Source: Natrinema sp031626495 (GTDB lineage: Archaea > Halobacteriota > Halobacteria > Halobacteriales > Natrialbaceae). From it: a DNA stretch of 64,000 nucleotides. Shown here one piece after another: positions 9,601 through 17,720 of the stretch (its first letter is position 1; each line of letters begins with the position of its first letter). The position numbers and the translations under genes are program-made. The stretch lies in contig NZ_JAMQOJ010000004.1 of assembly GCF_031626495.1 (NCBI RefSeq), forward strand, positions 1 to 64,000, given 5' to 3'. The notes below the pieces were generated by a model. It worked only from the letters and a program-made list of their open reading frames with translations. It ran no database searches and was not told where the DNA came from.

Positions 9601-10877
9601 CCGAGGAGACGACGATGAGCCGGGTCCTCGACGGCGAGGAAGTCCGGGACCCGAACGTCTTCGAGATCGAAGCCGAAGACGGCGACCGTCGGATCATCCG
9701 CGTCGAAGGAATGCCGGTCCGAAACGCCGACGGCAACGTGACCCGCGGCGTCATCACGATCACGGACATCACCGAGCGCAAGGCTCGCGAACGGAAACTC
9801 CGCGAGCGGGAGCGCCGCCTCGAGGAATCGGAACGTCGGTACCGGACGCTCGTCGAGAACTTCCCCGAGGGAGCGGTGGGCCTCTTCGACGAGAACCTCG
9901 AGTACACGGTCGTCGGCGGACAGCTACTCGACGAACTCGGGATCGGACCGGACGAACGGATCGGACACAGCGTCGGAGACCTCCACTCGAGCGAACTCGT
10001 CGACGAAATCGAGCCGTACTTCGCTGCGGCGCTCGAGGGCGAATCCAACTCGTTCGAACTCGAGCGGTACGACCGGTATCTGTACGCCCACACGCTGCCG
10101 GTCAGAAACGGCGACGGAGAGATATTCGCCGGCATGGTCGTCGTCCAAGACGTGACCGAGCGCCGCGAGTACCAGCGCAAACTCGAGGAATCGAACGAAC
10201 GGTTAGAGCAGTTCGCCTACGCGGCTTCTCACGACTTACAGGAGCCCCTGCGGATGGTCACGAGCTATCTCAAGTTACTCGAGAGCCGGTACGGCGACGC
10301 GTTTGACGACGACGGCGAAGAGTTCCTCGACTACGCCGTCGACGGGGCCGAACGCATGCGCCAGATGATCGACGCGTTGCTCGAGTACTCGCGGATCGAG
10401 ACGCGAGGTGATCCGTTCGAACCGACGGACCTGAACGCAGTCGTAGACGACGTGCTTGCTGACCTCCAGTTCCAAGTCGAGGAGACCACCGCCGAGATTG
10501 CGATCGAGGACCTCCCGCGCGTCGAGGCCGACGCCAACCAGCTCCGGCAGGTGTTCCAGAACCTGCTTGGCAACGCCATCACCTACAGCGGCGACGAACC
10601 GCCGCGGATCCACGTCAGCGCCGACCGCAGAGACGGGGAGCACGTCATCTCGGTCGCAGACGAGGGGATCGGTATCGATCCCGACGATCAGGAGCGAGTG
10701 TTCACGATCTTCGACCGACTCCACAGCCGCGAGGAGTACGACGGGATGGGGATCGGGCTCGCGCTCTGTGAGCGCATCGTCGAGCGCCACGGCGGCGAGA
10801 TCTGGGTCGAGTCCGAACCCGGCGACGGCTCGACGTTCTCGTTCACTCTACCCGTCTCCCCTGACGGGGAGAACTGA
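6669..10877 (+). CDS. Large soluble sensor histidine kinase: GAF, eight PAS domains, HisKA, HATPase
   Basis: Cytoplasmic signal-transducing kinase of about 1402 residues. A GAF domain (about 20-170) is followed by eight PAS domains starting near residues 180, 290, 414, 543, 664, 784, 915 and 1055, most ending in a DITER-type PAC motif. The HisKA dimerisation domain has phosphoacceptor His1188 in AASHDLQEPLRMV. The HATPase domain has N-box FQNLLGNAITYSGD, G1 VADEGIGIDPD and G2 DGMGIGLALCERIVERHGG. No membrane segment is present, so it probably senses cytoplasmic cues. PAS domains 4, 5 and 8 share a RYRT-(L/I)-(V/A)-E-x-(F/V)-P-x-G opening, indicating internal duplication. No response-regulator gene is adjacent, as is usual in haloarchaea. 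The ligands are unknown. Confidence 0.93.
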   Translation: MDPSSPTDAAHGTQLRRQEVIADLSQQALETDDLEGLRRDAVRAVAETLAVEYAAVFEVPPSTDGAVLEAGVGWDAETVEPTVPTEPGSQPGEALRDGEPVIVDDLSDDDRITASQLIADPDIESGVSVRLGSSDEPLGVLGAYATERGAFTEADADFVGRVAEILSVAIEQERERGDLEEVYGRISDAVFALDEEWRFTYINERAQELINPDERLLLGTRIWDEFPEALERAFKPKYERAMNEGETIAFEEYYPEPLESWFEVRAYPSETGLSVYFRDITERKERERERELFRTLLDQSTDSVLVVDPESGQYLDVNETACQRRGYSREELLSLSVPDIETEIADRAEWRAFVDELRTSGTITFDGRHRRRDGTTYPVEVNVSHVELDREYVLAIARDVTERRERERELQRTERRFEAIFEDPNILVGLLEPDGTVVDINRTAMEYVDADLEEVAGKPFWETPWWDGSETSEADIRGWIDRAAAGEYVDFEADLVRPDGEQYTVNGVFRPVTNDDGTVVSIIVSDRDVTEQVERERQLEESERRYRTLVEQFPNGAVALVDEDLRYQTVGGDPVDGTEVTTADLEGEPIEDILPSALVDELVPRYEAALDGETSAFELTSGSSVYNVQTVPVRDDDGDVFAALGMSQDITERREYERRLEESEQRYRTIAEHVPNGLVTLFDRDFEYTLAAGQGFDRIPVEPADLEGRAFSDVWPEETVDELRPAFQTALDGAERSVEIEYAGHEWLFHAVPITDERGEVFAGMTMAQDITERKERERYLRDAKSQLEAATEAGAVGTWELNVQNDEMFVGPSFAQTFDIDPDVAQRGVSLDRFVDAIHEDDRERVVAEIEDAVEACGEYESEYRVWNADGELRWVVARGRVECDDDGEALTFPGALTDITARKRAELERRRNQEQLETLFEILPAGVVVADADGRLIEANDTAKEIWGGDVFDADSIAEYEQYAMWWADSGEPVAPEETTMSRVLDGEEVRDPNVFEIEAEDGDRRIIRVEGMPVRNADGNVTRGVITITDITERKARERKLRERERRLEESERRYRTLVENFPEGAVGLFDENLEYTVVGGQLLDELGIGPDERIGHSVGDLHSSELVDEIEPYFAAALEGESNSFELERYDRYLYAHTLPVRNGDGEIFAGMVVVQDVTERREYQRKLEESNERLEQFAYAASHDLQEPLRMVTSYLKLLESRYGDAFDDDGEEFLDYAVDGAERMRQMIDALLEYSRIETRGDPFEPTDLNAVVDDVLADLQFQVEETTAEIAIEDLPRVEADANQLRQVFQNLLGNAITYSGDEPPRIHVSADRRDGEHVISVADEGIGIDPDDQERVFTIFDRLHSREEYDGMGIGLALCERIVERHGGEIWVESEPGDGSTFSFTLPVSPDGEN

Positions 10878-10971
10878 TCCCGTCTCGTTCGTGCCGGCCG
10901 TTCGAGTCGTCACCCCGCTCGAGGACCGTCTGCGGGGCGGTCATTTAGGAGACGGAAGACATAACGCGGGT

Positions 10972-11922
10972 ATGGGCTGGACAGCCGACGACGTTCCCGA
11001 CCAGTACGGACGCACGATCGCCATCACGGGCGCGAACAGTGGCATCGGTCTCGAGGCGACCCGCGAACTCGCCCGAAACGACGCGGCGGTGATCATGGCC
11101 TGTCGGAGCGTCGAGCGCGGCGAGGACGCGGCCGACGACGTTCGTGAAGACGTTCCCGACGCCGATCTCCGCGTCGAGGAGTGCGATCTCGGGGATCTGG
11201 AGTCGGTCCGCACGTTCGCCGACCGCCTCGGCGACGAGCCGATCGACGTCCTGATCAACAACGCCGGGGTCATGGCAATCCCGCGTTCGGAGACCGAAGA
11301 CGGCTTCGAGACCCAGTTCGGCGTCAACCACCTCGGCCACTTCGCACTCACCGGCCTGCTGCTCGAGAATCTCCGCCTCGACGAGGAGCCTGACTCCCGG
11401 ATCGTGACCGTCTCGAGCGGCGTCCACGAGCGCGGCCGGATCGACTTCGACGACCTCCAAAGTGAGGATTCGTACGACAAGTGGGACGCCTACGCCCAGT
11501 CGAAGCTGGCGAACGTCCTCTTCGCGTACGAACTCGAGCGCCGACTGCTCACGGCGGACGCACACGCGAAGAGCATGGCGGTCCACCCGGGCTACGCGAA
11601 CACCCAGTTACAGTTCCGCGGCCCCGAACAGAGCGGCAGCCGAGTTCGGAAGGCGGCGATGAAACTGATGAATACGGTCGTCGCGCAGTCGGCCGAGATG
11701 GGCGCGCTTCCCACGCTGTACGCCGCGACCGCGCCCGACGCCGAGGGCGGCGCGTACTACGGCCCCGGCGGCTTCCAGAACATGCGCGGCACGCCCGAAC
11801 GGCAGGCCTCCTCGGATCGCTCCTACGACGAGGAGACGGCCCGTCGGCTGTGGCGGGTCTCGAGCGACCTGACCGGCGTCACGTACGATCTGCCGGAGCC
11901 GAAAGCGGAAATGTCGGTGTAG
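10972..11922 (+). CDS. Short-chain dehydrogenase/reductase (retinol dehydrogenase-like)
   Basis: NAD(P)-dependent oxidoreductase of about 316 residues with a Rossmann fold. The cofactor motif TGANSGIGLEATRELA (TGxxxGIG) is near residue 18, followed by the NNAG strand motif LINNAGVMAIPRSE. The catalytic Ser lies in IVTVSSGVHERG and the YxxxK pair in WDAYAQSKLANVLFAYELE. The C-terminal part, HPGYANTQLQFRGPEQ onward, resembles the retinol dehydrogenase/WW-domain oxidoreductase-like branch. The start MGWTADDVPDQYG gives the normal length before the first beta strand. It is monocistronic and convergent with the next gene; the substrate is unknown. Confidence 0.9.
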   Translation: MGWTADDVPDQYGRTIAITGANSGIGLEATRELARNDAAVIMACRSVERGEDAADDVREDVPDADLRVEECDLGDLESVRTFADRLGDEPIDVLINNAGVMAIPRSETEDGFETQFGVNHLGHFALTGLLLENLRLDEEPDSRIVTVSSGVHERGRIDFDDLQSEDSYDKWDAYAQSKLANVLFAYELERRLLTADAHAKSMAVHPGYANTQLQFRGPEQSGSRVRKAAMKLMNTVVAQSAEMGALPTLYAATAPDAEGGAYYGPGGFQNMRGTPERQASSDRSYDEETARRLWRVSSDLTGVTYDLPEPKAEMSV

Positions 11923-11966
11923 CCGTATCGCGCTCACTGTTCCGATTGCAGCCCCTCAGGCGTGAA

Positions 11967-12740
11967 TCACCCGGTGAAACCGTCGGGTTCCTCGAGTCGT
12001 CGCGCCTTGAGCGTTGACCACTCGATCGTAACGTTTCCCGCGACCACGAGCGACGAGATTCCGAGTTCAGTGACCGTTCTCGAGTCGAAGAGAGCGAACA
12101 GCGGCCAGAGCAGGATCGGGTAGATGAGTTGGGCAAAGACCGTCAACAGGAACCAGAACACGATTACACGGATCGGGATTTCTGCGATCATCGGTGCCGA
12201 AAGTCGCTCGTAGCGTTGCTCGCCGAGGAATTCTCGACGAATCTGCACGAGTTGCGAGGCAAACAGGAACATCGTCGTGATCAACAGCGCGGGGGAGACG
12301 ATGGCAACGATACTCTCGAGGAAAATTCCCTCCTCGCTAGACCAGACGAGAGGAGTTCCCTGTGAGGGCTGGACGATCATCAAAAACGACAGGCACCACC
12401 AGAGGCCGAGTCCCCAGCCGAGCAGGCCGATCGCGTACGGAACGTTCCGACGGTAGATCGGTGGCAACCGCTCGAACGGGCGAATCGTTCCGCTACGGGT
12501 GTTCAAAAACGGCACCGAGATACTCGGCGGGGTGATCGAGCGGCGCTCCGTTCTCGGCTTCCGGCGGACGAACAGCGCCAGTCCGCTATAGGTGACGACG
12601 AGGAGTCCGATTTCGACCCAGTATACGAACAGGACGAATGGCAGTCGCCACCCGAGGAACGCGATCCCGGCGAGCGGTAGCAGATTGCCGACGAGAATCG
12701 GGACGAACGCCGCTCGGTCGTCTCCCGATCCGGTAGCCAT
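11967..12740 (-). CDS. Polytopic membrane protein, DUF6498-like
   Basis: About 257 residues with six or so hydrophobic segments. The N-terminal signature LVGNLLPLAGIAFLGWRLPF and VLFVYWVEIGLLVVTYSGLA resembles the haloarchaeal/bacterial DUF6498 membrane family (recalled from memory). The start MATGSGDDRAAFVPI at 12740 was preferred to an in-frame ATG 57 bases upstream because a TATA-like AAAAAATTAAC sits 26-37 nt before it. The middle of the protein has a cytoplasmic or extracellular loop (EEGIFLESIVAIVSPALL follows it). Function is unknown. It is convergent with the dehydrogenase gene. Confidence 0.75.
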   Translation of the reverse strand: MATGSGDDRAAFVPILVGNLLPLAGIAFLGWRLPFVLFVYWVEIGLLVVTYSGLALFVRRKPRTERRSITPPSISVPFLNTRSGTIRPFERLPPIYRRNVPYAIGLLGWGLGLWWCLSFLMIVQPSQGTPLVWSSEEGIFLESIVAIVSPALLITTMFLFASQLVQIRREFLGEQRYERLSAPMIAEIPIRVIVFWFLLTVFAQLIYPILLWPLFALFDSRTVTELGISSLVVAGNVTIEWSTLKARRLEEPDGFTG

Positions 12741-12765
12741 CGGGGTAGCATTCGCACCCACTATT

Positions 12766-12777
12766 GTTAATTTTTTA
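12766..12777 (-). promoter_or_regulatory. TATA-like element of the DUF6498-like gene
   Basis: On the minus strand TAAAAAATTAAC lies 26-37 nt before the ATG at 12740 and decides the start choice for that gene. Confidence 0.45.
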
Positions 12778-12890
12778 CCACGGCGCCGAGTTCCCACACC
12801 GAAACGATCGTCGATTCACCACACGAGCGACCGTCGATCATCGCTCGCACCAACCGTAACGCGAAAGACGACTCGCTCGAAGGGGTACAC

Positions 12891-13232
12891 ATGAGCGACG
12901 ACGACGGCATCCAGCGCGCCAGCGACGTCGGATCCAGCGACGCGCCGCCGGTCGAGGAGAAACCCTACAAGATCATCTTCGAGGCCAACAAGTGCTTCGG
13001 CGCGGGCAAGTGCGCCGAGGTCAGCGCCAACTGGGAGATGTCCATCGCCTCGGGCATGGCCCAACCGACGGAGTACTTCTTCGGCGAGGACGACCTCGAG
13101 CACAACGTCCGCGCGGCGGAAGTCTGCCCAGCGAAGAAAGACGACGGCTGCATCCACGTCGTCGACCGCCGGACCGACGAGGAGATCGCGCCGGATCCCC
13201 ACGGCGACGGAACGCTGAGCGTCGACTGGTAG
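12891..13232 (+). CDS. Small single-cluster ferredoxin-like iron-sulfur protein
   Basis: 113-residue soluble acidic protein. After a disordered 25-residue leader, KPYKIIFEANKCFGAGKCAE provides two cysteines (C-x5-C) and AEVCPAKKDDGCIHVVD provides two more, the spacing of a single [4Fe-4S] or [3Fe-4S] cluster ferredoxin rather than the plant-type [2Fe-2S] ferredoxin abundant in haloarchaea. It probably carries electrons for a monooxygenase or oxidoreductase, but no partner gene is adjacent. It precedes tRNA-Leu by about 90 bases. Confidence 0.83.
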   Translation: MSDDDGIQRASDVGSSDAPPVEEKPYKIIFEANKCFGAGKCAEVSANWEMSIASGMAQPTEYFFGEDDLEHNVRAAEVCPAKKDDGCIHVVDRRTDEEIAPDPHGDGTLSVDW

Positions 13233-13319
13233 GACGCCCGTCACGATACGCCAGACGGTCACCGAAACCACACCGAAACGCACATCCCCACCCCGTGACA
13301 ACGGTCGACTGCGTTCTGC

Positions 13320-13403
13320 GCGAGGGTAGCCAAGCAGGCCAACGGCGGTGGGCTTAAGACCCGCTCTCGTAGGAGTCCTTGGGTTCAAATCCCAACCCTC
13401 GCA
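13320..13403 (+). tRNA. tRNA-Leu (anticodon TAA)
   Basis: The acceptor stem GCGAGGG (13320-13326) pairs with CCCTCGC (13396-13402), with discriminator A at 13403. The anticodon loop reads CTTAAGA with anticodon TAA. A long variable arm typical of class II tRNAs follows the anticodon stem, and the T-arm is GGGTTCAAATCCC. No intron is seen. The 3' CCA is not encoded. Confidence 0.96.
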
Positions 13404-13452
13404 TGTCGCTGCGAACAACTCGTGAGCCGCGGCTGCATCCTTGGGATTTGAA
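13384..13452. repeat. Inverted 12-bp copy of the tRNA-Leu T-arm just downstream of the tRNA
   Basis: TTCAAATCCCAA within the tRNA T-arm (13384-13395) recurs as its exact reverse complement TTGGGATTTGAA at 13441-13452. The 40 or so bases after it also carry short GAGCGAA-type repeats. The arrangement could fold into a large hairpin over the tRNA 3' end, or be a fragment left by an integration/excision event. Confidence 0.5.
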
Positions 13453-13615
13453 GTAGAGAAGTCCCAGCACCGAGCGAAGCGAGCGAGCCGTTTTCGCGTT
13501 GTGCAAACGCAACCGAATGGCCACTCGAGCAGTTCGTGAACGGCGACTGCGCTCCTCGAGTAGCCGCTCGGGAAGCCACGGTTCCGACCGCGCGAAACAC
13601 CGGTTCTGTGACGGT

Positions 13616-14773
13616 TCAACTCGGCAACCGCCCTGCCCGCTCGAGCGCAGCCAGAACGACGATGGTCACGCCGAGGCACAGTGCAGCGCCGGCGAACACC
13701 GCGTCGTAGGTGTAGCCGCGCTCGAGGAACAGGCCGAGGACGGACGAGCCGAGCGCCTGCGTCGTCATCCAGACCGAACTGAAGACGGCGTAGGCGCTGC
13801 CCCGCGTCGAATCGGGGAGGGTGTCGAGGAGGTAGGTGTCGGTGGCCGGGAACAGCGCGTGGACGACGAAGCCGAGGACCGCAGTGACGACGGCGATCGC
13901 CAGCAGGCCCTCGACGGCGGTCAGTGCGAGCAGGCTCGCGGCGAACGCGCCGACGATGCCGAGCAGGTAGGGGACCTTCGGGAGCCGGTCTGCCAGATCG
14001 CCGCCGACGAAGAACGCGGGGACGCCGGCGGCGAAGACGAGCGTGAGCAGCGCGCCTGCGGTTTGGTCCGAGAGCCCCTTCGCCCGCATGTACAGTTCGT
14101 AGAAGTTGAAGACGCCCTGCCAGACGAACACGGCCGCGCCGACGATCGCCAGCGCAGTCGCGATGACGCGCCACTCGGAGAGCGCACCGGCGACGAAGTC
14201 TCGGTCGGCCTGGCCCACGCCGGGCATCTCCGTCCGCTTCGCGGCGACCCACGTCGCGGCCGTGATGACCGCCGCACCGACGGCGATCGCCCACAGCGAG
14301 AGTCGCCAGTCGACGACGAGCGTGAGCGCGACGAACGGCGCGGCGACCACCGCGGCGATCTGACTCGAGGCCCCGTGGATCCCCATCACGCGGCCGACGC
14401 GGGCCGGGTAGAGTTCGCTCAGGAGGGGATTCGCCGAGACGAAGTAGATCCCGGAGGCGATGCCCATGAGGAAGGCTCCGGCCATGAGGTGGCGGACAGT
14501 GGTCGCGGTCGCGGCGATCGCGCTCGAGAGCGCGAGCACGACGCCGGATCCGACCACGATGCGGTGTCGCGGGACTCGCGTGAGCAGCCAGCCGGTGGGC
14601 AGCCGAAGCGAGGCGCTCCCGACCCACACGAGCGTCGCGATGAGGCCGGCGGTCGCCTCGGTGATCGCGAACTCGGCGATGAAGACGTCCAGCAGCGGCG
14701 CGAAGACGATTCTGGCGAGATTGATGAGAAAGACGAAGCCGCAGAGAGAGGCGAAGAGTCGGTCGCGGGACAC
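13616..14773 (-). CDS. Major facilitator superfamily transporter
   Basis: Secondary transporter of 385 residues with about twelve membrane helices. The start MSRDRLFASLCGFVFLINLA enters helix 1 directly. The MFS loop 2-3 motif appears as LRLPTGWLLTRVPRHRI (degenerate G-x-L-x-D-R-x-G-R), and the second half repeats it as GGDLADRLPKVPYLLG. There are no large extra domains, and the substrate cannot be inferred. It is on the same strand as the aldehyde dehydrogenase gene located upstream (14883-16355), with about 110 bases between them, so co-transcription is possible but not shown. Confidence 0.88.
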   Translation of the reverse strand: MSRDRLFASLCGFVFLINLARIVFAPLLDVFIAEFAITEATAGLIATLVWVGSASLRLPTGWLLTRVPRHRIVVGSGVVLALSSAIAATATTVRHLMAGAFLMGIASGIYFVSANPLLSELYPARVGRVMGIHGASSQIAAVVAAPFVALTLVVDWRLSLWAIAVGAAVITAATWVAAKRTEMPGVGQADRDFVAGALSEWRVIATALAIVGAAVFVWQGVFNFYELYMRAKGLSDQTAGALLTLVFAAGVPAFFVGGDLADRLPKVPYLLGIVGAFAASLLALTAVEGLLAIAVVTAVLGFVVHALFPATDTYLLDTLPDSTRGSAYAVFSSVWMTTQALGSSVLGLFLERGYTYDAVFAGAALCLGVTIVVLAALERAGRLPS

Positions 14774-14882
14774 AGCCGCTCTTTCTGACAGCGGGCCTCA
14801 AACGTTCCGAAACCGGCTGGTTCGTCGGTCGGAGTCCGAGGGCTCACTTCGAGCGCCTCTCCCGGGGACCGACTCGAGTCCC

Positions 14883-16355
14883 TCAGAACGGGTACTCGCG
14901 GGGCTCGTGCTGGACCGAGATCCACTTCGTCGTCGTCACTTCCTCCAAGATCTGGTCGCCGTTGTATCGCCCCATCCCGGACTGTTTCATCCCGCCGAAG
15001 GGGACGTGAGGTTCGTCGTTGACCGGCTGGTCGTTGATGTGGATCATTCCGGTCTCGATCGCGTCGGCGATATTCCGGGCCTGCTCCATGTCCTCGCTGT
15101 GGACCGACCCCGAGAGACCGTGGATCGTGTCGTTGGCGAGTTCGATCGCCTCCTCGTCGCTCGAGTAGGGGATCACGGGCGCGACGGGGCCGAAGTGTTC
15201 GTTGCAGGCCGCGGCCATGTCGTTGTCGGCGTCGGCGAGGACCGTGGCCTCGACGACGAGATCGTCGTGGTCGCCGCCGGCCGCGACGGTCGCGCCCTGA
15301 TCGACCGACTCCTCGATGTAGTCGACGATCTGGTCGCGCTGGCTCTCGTCGATGATCGGGCCGACGACCGTGTCCTCGTCCCGCGGATCGCCTTTCGGCA
15401 GCGAGGCGGCCCGGTCGGCCAGCGCGTCGACGTAGTCGTCGTAGACGTCCTCGTGGACCAGATGGCGGTTGATCGAGATACAGATCTGTCCCTGGTGGAG
15501 GAAGGATCCGAAGGTCCCGCCGTCGACGGCCCGATCGAGATCCGCGTTCTCGGTGACGACGTGGACGTTGTTCCCGCCGAGCTCGAGGGCCGGCAGCGCG
15601 CAGTTGCTGGCGGCCTTCTCGGCGACGCGCTGGCCGATCTCGGTCGAGCCGGTGAAGGCGAGGACCCGCGGCGTCCCGTGACCGGCGACCGCGTCGCCGA
15701 TGTCGGAGCCCCGACCGGTGACGACGTTGATGATTCCCTCCGGCGCGCCGGCTGCCTCGAAGATCCGGGCGAGCAGGAGCCCGCCGGTAATCGGCGTACT
15801 CGAGGCGGGTTTGAGGACGACGCCGTTGCCGGCCGCGATGGCGGGCGCGACGGCGCGCATCGAGAGGTGCAGCGGGAAGTTCCACGGCGAGATGACGCCG
15901 ACGACGCCGACGGGCACCCGCTCGGCGATGTTCTCCTTCCCCTGCGTGATCGAGTCCGAGTGCTGGCCGTCCATCCGGAACGGGTAGCTCGCGGCCTGCT
16001 GCATCATCCCGCGTGCAGTCTGGATCTCGGCCCCGCACTTGACCTGCGTGCTGCCGCTCTCGACGGTCAGCAGTTCGGCGATCTCCTCGCGGTTGTCGCT
16101 CAGGAACTGGATCGCGGCGCTGATCACGCCCGCGCGGGCCTGGGGCGGCTGTGCGGCCCACTCCTCCTGTGCCTCGGCCGCGGCCTCGTAGGCCGCATCG
16201 ACGTCGTCTTCGGTGCCCGCGGGGACGGTCGCGATCTCCTCGCGCGTGTAGGGGTTCTCGTCGCTGATCGCGTCCCGGTCGCCCGCGTCGGTCCAGTCGC
16301 CCGCGATATACAGCGAGTTCCAGCCGTTCTCGGGCGTCAGCGGTAAGTCGGTCAT
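14883..16355 (-). CDS. NAD(P)-dependent aldehyde dehydrogenase
   Basis: 490-residue ALDH superfamily enzyme oxidising an aldehyde to a carboxylate. The catalytic Cys is in FLHQGQICISINRHLV, the general-base Glu is in LPALELGGNNVHVV, and the conserved Asn is in VISPWNFPLHLSMRA. The cofactor-binding FTGSTEIGQRVAEKA and the C-terminal PFGGMKQSGMGRYNGDQ complete the signature. Length matches the family. The substrate is unknown; the sequence resembles benzaldehyde/vanillin dehydrogenase-type and succinate-semialdehyde-type ALDHs about equally by eye. Confidence 0.94.
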   Translation of the reverse strand: MTDLPLTPENGWNSLYIAGDWTDAGDRDAISDENPYTREEIATVPAGTEDDVDAAYEAAAEAQEEWAAQPPQARAGVISAAIQFLSDNREEIAELLTVESGSTQVKCGAEIQTARGMMQQAASYPFRMDGQHSDSITQGKENIAERVPVGVVGVISPWNFPLHLSMRAVAPAIAAGNGVVLKPASSTPITGGLLLARIFEAAGAPEGIINVVTGRGSDIGDAVAGHGTPRVLAFTGSTEIGQRVAEKAASNCALPALELGGNNVHVVTENADLDRAVDGGTFGSFLHQGQICISINRHLVHEDVYDDYVDALADRAASLPKGDPRDEDTVVGPIIDESQRDQIVDYIEESVDQGATVAAGGDHDDLVVEATVLADADNDMAAACNEHFGPVAPVIPYSSDEEAIELANDTIHGLSGSVHSEDMEQARNIADAIETGMIHINDQPVNDEPHVPFGGMKQSGMGRYNGDQILEEVTTTKWISVQHEPREYPF

Positions 16356-16443
16356 GCGAGTGGGCTACCCCTCGAGCGAGTAAAAAGAGCAGACGCGCAG
16401 GCGCAACGGTCGGGGGCTCGAGCGGCCGGCCGACCCGCCGTCG

Positions 16444-16872
16444 TCACGCGAGCCGCTGGGGGAGCAACACCGCGAGCGAGACGTAGATCACCGCCGCGAT
16501 CAGAGTCGCGACGAGGGTCCCGACGAGAACGCTATCCGAAACGAACCGCCAACCGAACAGCATGATCCCGGCCGGCGGCAGCGCGAGCCCGGCCGCCGTC
16601 CGGTGGAAACCGCGGAGTCGCGTTCCGACATCGGTCGGCGTGGCTTCGTCGTCGGCCGCACCGTCGTCGGCCATGATTTCGGGCAGCAGCAGGTACATCC
16701 CGAGTCCGACGACGAGCCCGACGAACGCACCGAACACCGGATCGTCGAACAGCGTGAGGCTGACGTACGCGAACACCGGGACGTCTATCGCACCGGTTCC
16801 GAGCGCGATCAGTTGAAGCGGGGGACCCCCATCGTCGACGGAACTCGCCTGCGCGTCGCGTGACCCGTTCAT
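16444..16872 (-). CDS. Small hypothetical membrane protein
   Basis: 142 residues with four likely membrane helices: LQLIALGTGAIDVPVFAYVS, FGAFVGLVVGLGMYLLL, LALPPAGIMLFGWRF and VLVGTLVATLIAAVIYVSLA. Between helices 2 and 3 is an acidic cytoplasmic loop (MADDGAADDEATPTD). No family is recognised. It is located between the aldehyde dehydrogenase and KptA genes on the same strand, with gaps of 80-90 bases on both sides. Confidence 0.65.
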   Translation of the reverse strand: MNGSRDAQASSVDDGGPPLQLIALGTGAIDVPVFAYVSLTLFDDPVFGAFVGLVVGLGMYLLLPEIMADDGAADDEATPTDVGTRLRGFHRTAAGLALPPAGIMLFGWRFVSDSVLVGTLVATLIAAVIYVSLAVLLPQRLA

Positions 16873-16954
16873 TCGTATGCCGACCGAGTCACTGCAACTA
16901 CATTATAGTTCTCTGTCGGCCTCGGTCCCCCGACGCTGTCCCCCTCGTGCGACA

Positions 16955-17647
16955 TCACACCCCATCCCGGTCGACCGTGAGATAAACGGGCGGAACCGCA
17001 TCGGTCGTGTACGTCTCCTGGCCTCGTTTCGCGATCCGGTGGCCGTCCGCGAGCATCGCCCGGGCGTCGACTGCGAGGATGATCGGTTCGTCGGCGTGTC
17101 GACGCCCAACCGTCCGGGCGGCGTCGCGGCTCCGCGAGAGGTGGACCCGCTGGCGAGCCATCGGCCGCAGCCCCGCTTCGCGGATCGAGTCGACGTTCGA
17201 CGGCGCGGTTCCGTGATAGAGTTCATCGGGGATCGGCGCGTCCGTCGGCTCGAGGTCGATTCCGACGGAGTGACCGTAGGCGGCGCGAATGCGACCGCCG
17301 TCGCCAGCGTCCCCGTCGCCGCCACCAGTTCCGGTCCCGGCGTTCGTGCGCTCGAACCGGCCCTTCGGGTCGGTCGCGACGACGGCCGCGACGTGGCTGG
17401 CGTCGGCCCAGTCGTACTTCCGTTCGACCGCCGCAACGAGGGCGTCGTAGTCGGCCCGGCCGCGCTCGTCCAGTTCGAGGCCGACATCGTCGGGGAAGTG
17501 CCGGAGCGCTCCGCTCACGAACGTCGAGAGGCGACGGCGCTGCGAGCCGGAGAGCAACCGGGCTCCCCGCGAACCGCAGCCGGGACAGCGCCCCCGCTCG
17601 GCCGAAAACGGCCCGTGTTCCCCACAGATGCGGACGGCCTCGGTCAC
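16955..17647 (-). CDS. kptA: RNA 2'-phosphotransferase KptA/Tpt1 family with N-terminal zinc ribbon
   Basis: About 230 residues. The family transfers an RNA 2'-phosphate to NAD, yielding ADP-ribose 1''-2'' cyclic phosphate and nicotinamide. Core motifs are visible: LSTFVSGALRHFPDDVGL, the GHS element in RAAYGHSVGID, LYHGTAPSNVDSIREAGL, RQRVHLSRS and the C-terminal VYLTVDRDG. A Cys-rich N-terminus (CGEHGPFSAERGRCPGCG) forms a probable zinc ribbon characteristic of haloarchaeal KptA. A glycine-rich insert (GTGTGGGDGDAGDGG) precedes the GHS segment. The GTG at 17647 is chosen because the longer frame upstream overlaps the next gene's spacer with basic, unlikely sequence. Confidence 0.88.
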   Translation of the reverse strand: MTEAVRICGEHGPFSAERGRCPGCGSRGARLLSGSQRRRLSTFVSGALRHFPDDVGLELDERGRADYDALVAAVERKYDWADASHVAAVVATDPKGRFERTNAGTGTGGGDGDAGDGGRIRAAYGHSVGIDLEPTDAPIPDELYHGTAPSNVDSIREAGLRPMARQRVHLSRSRDAARTVGRRHADEPIILAVDARAMLADGHRIAKRGQETYTTDAVPPVYLTVDRDGV

Positions 17648-17720
17648 GGTCGTACTGTGCGCTCGAGCGGAAAAACTCGCTCGGCGGTCCGGTGGTTTCT
17701 CGCGCACTCGAGCGCGGGAA

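Noticed and set aside
8666..10180. A 504-codon minus-strand frame inside the multi-PAS kinase
   Set aside because: Serine/arginine-rich shadow of the kinase, with no recognisable domain.
13385..13600. Minus-strand 71-codon frame overlapping tRNA-Leu
   Set aside because: It runs across the tRNA and has low-complexity content; no promoter or family.
12816..16355. Long overlapping frames on both strands across the MFS and aldehyde dehydrogenase genes (661, 628 and 580 codons)
   Set aside because: Arginine-rich or valine/aspartate-rich shadow translations of the ferredoxin, MFS and aldehyde dehydrogenase genes.
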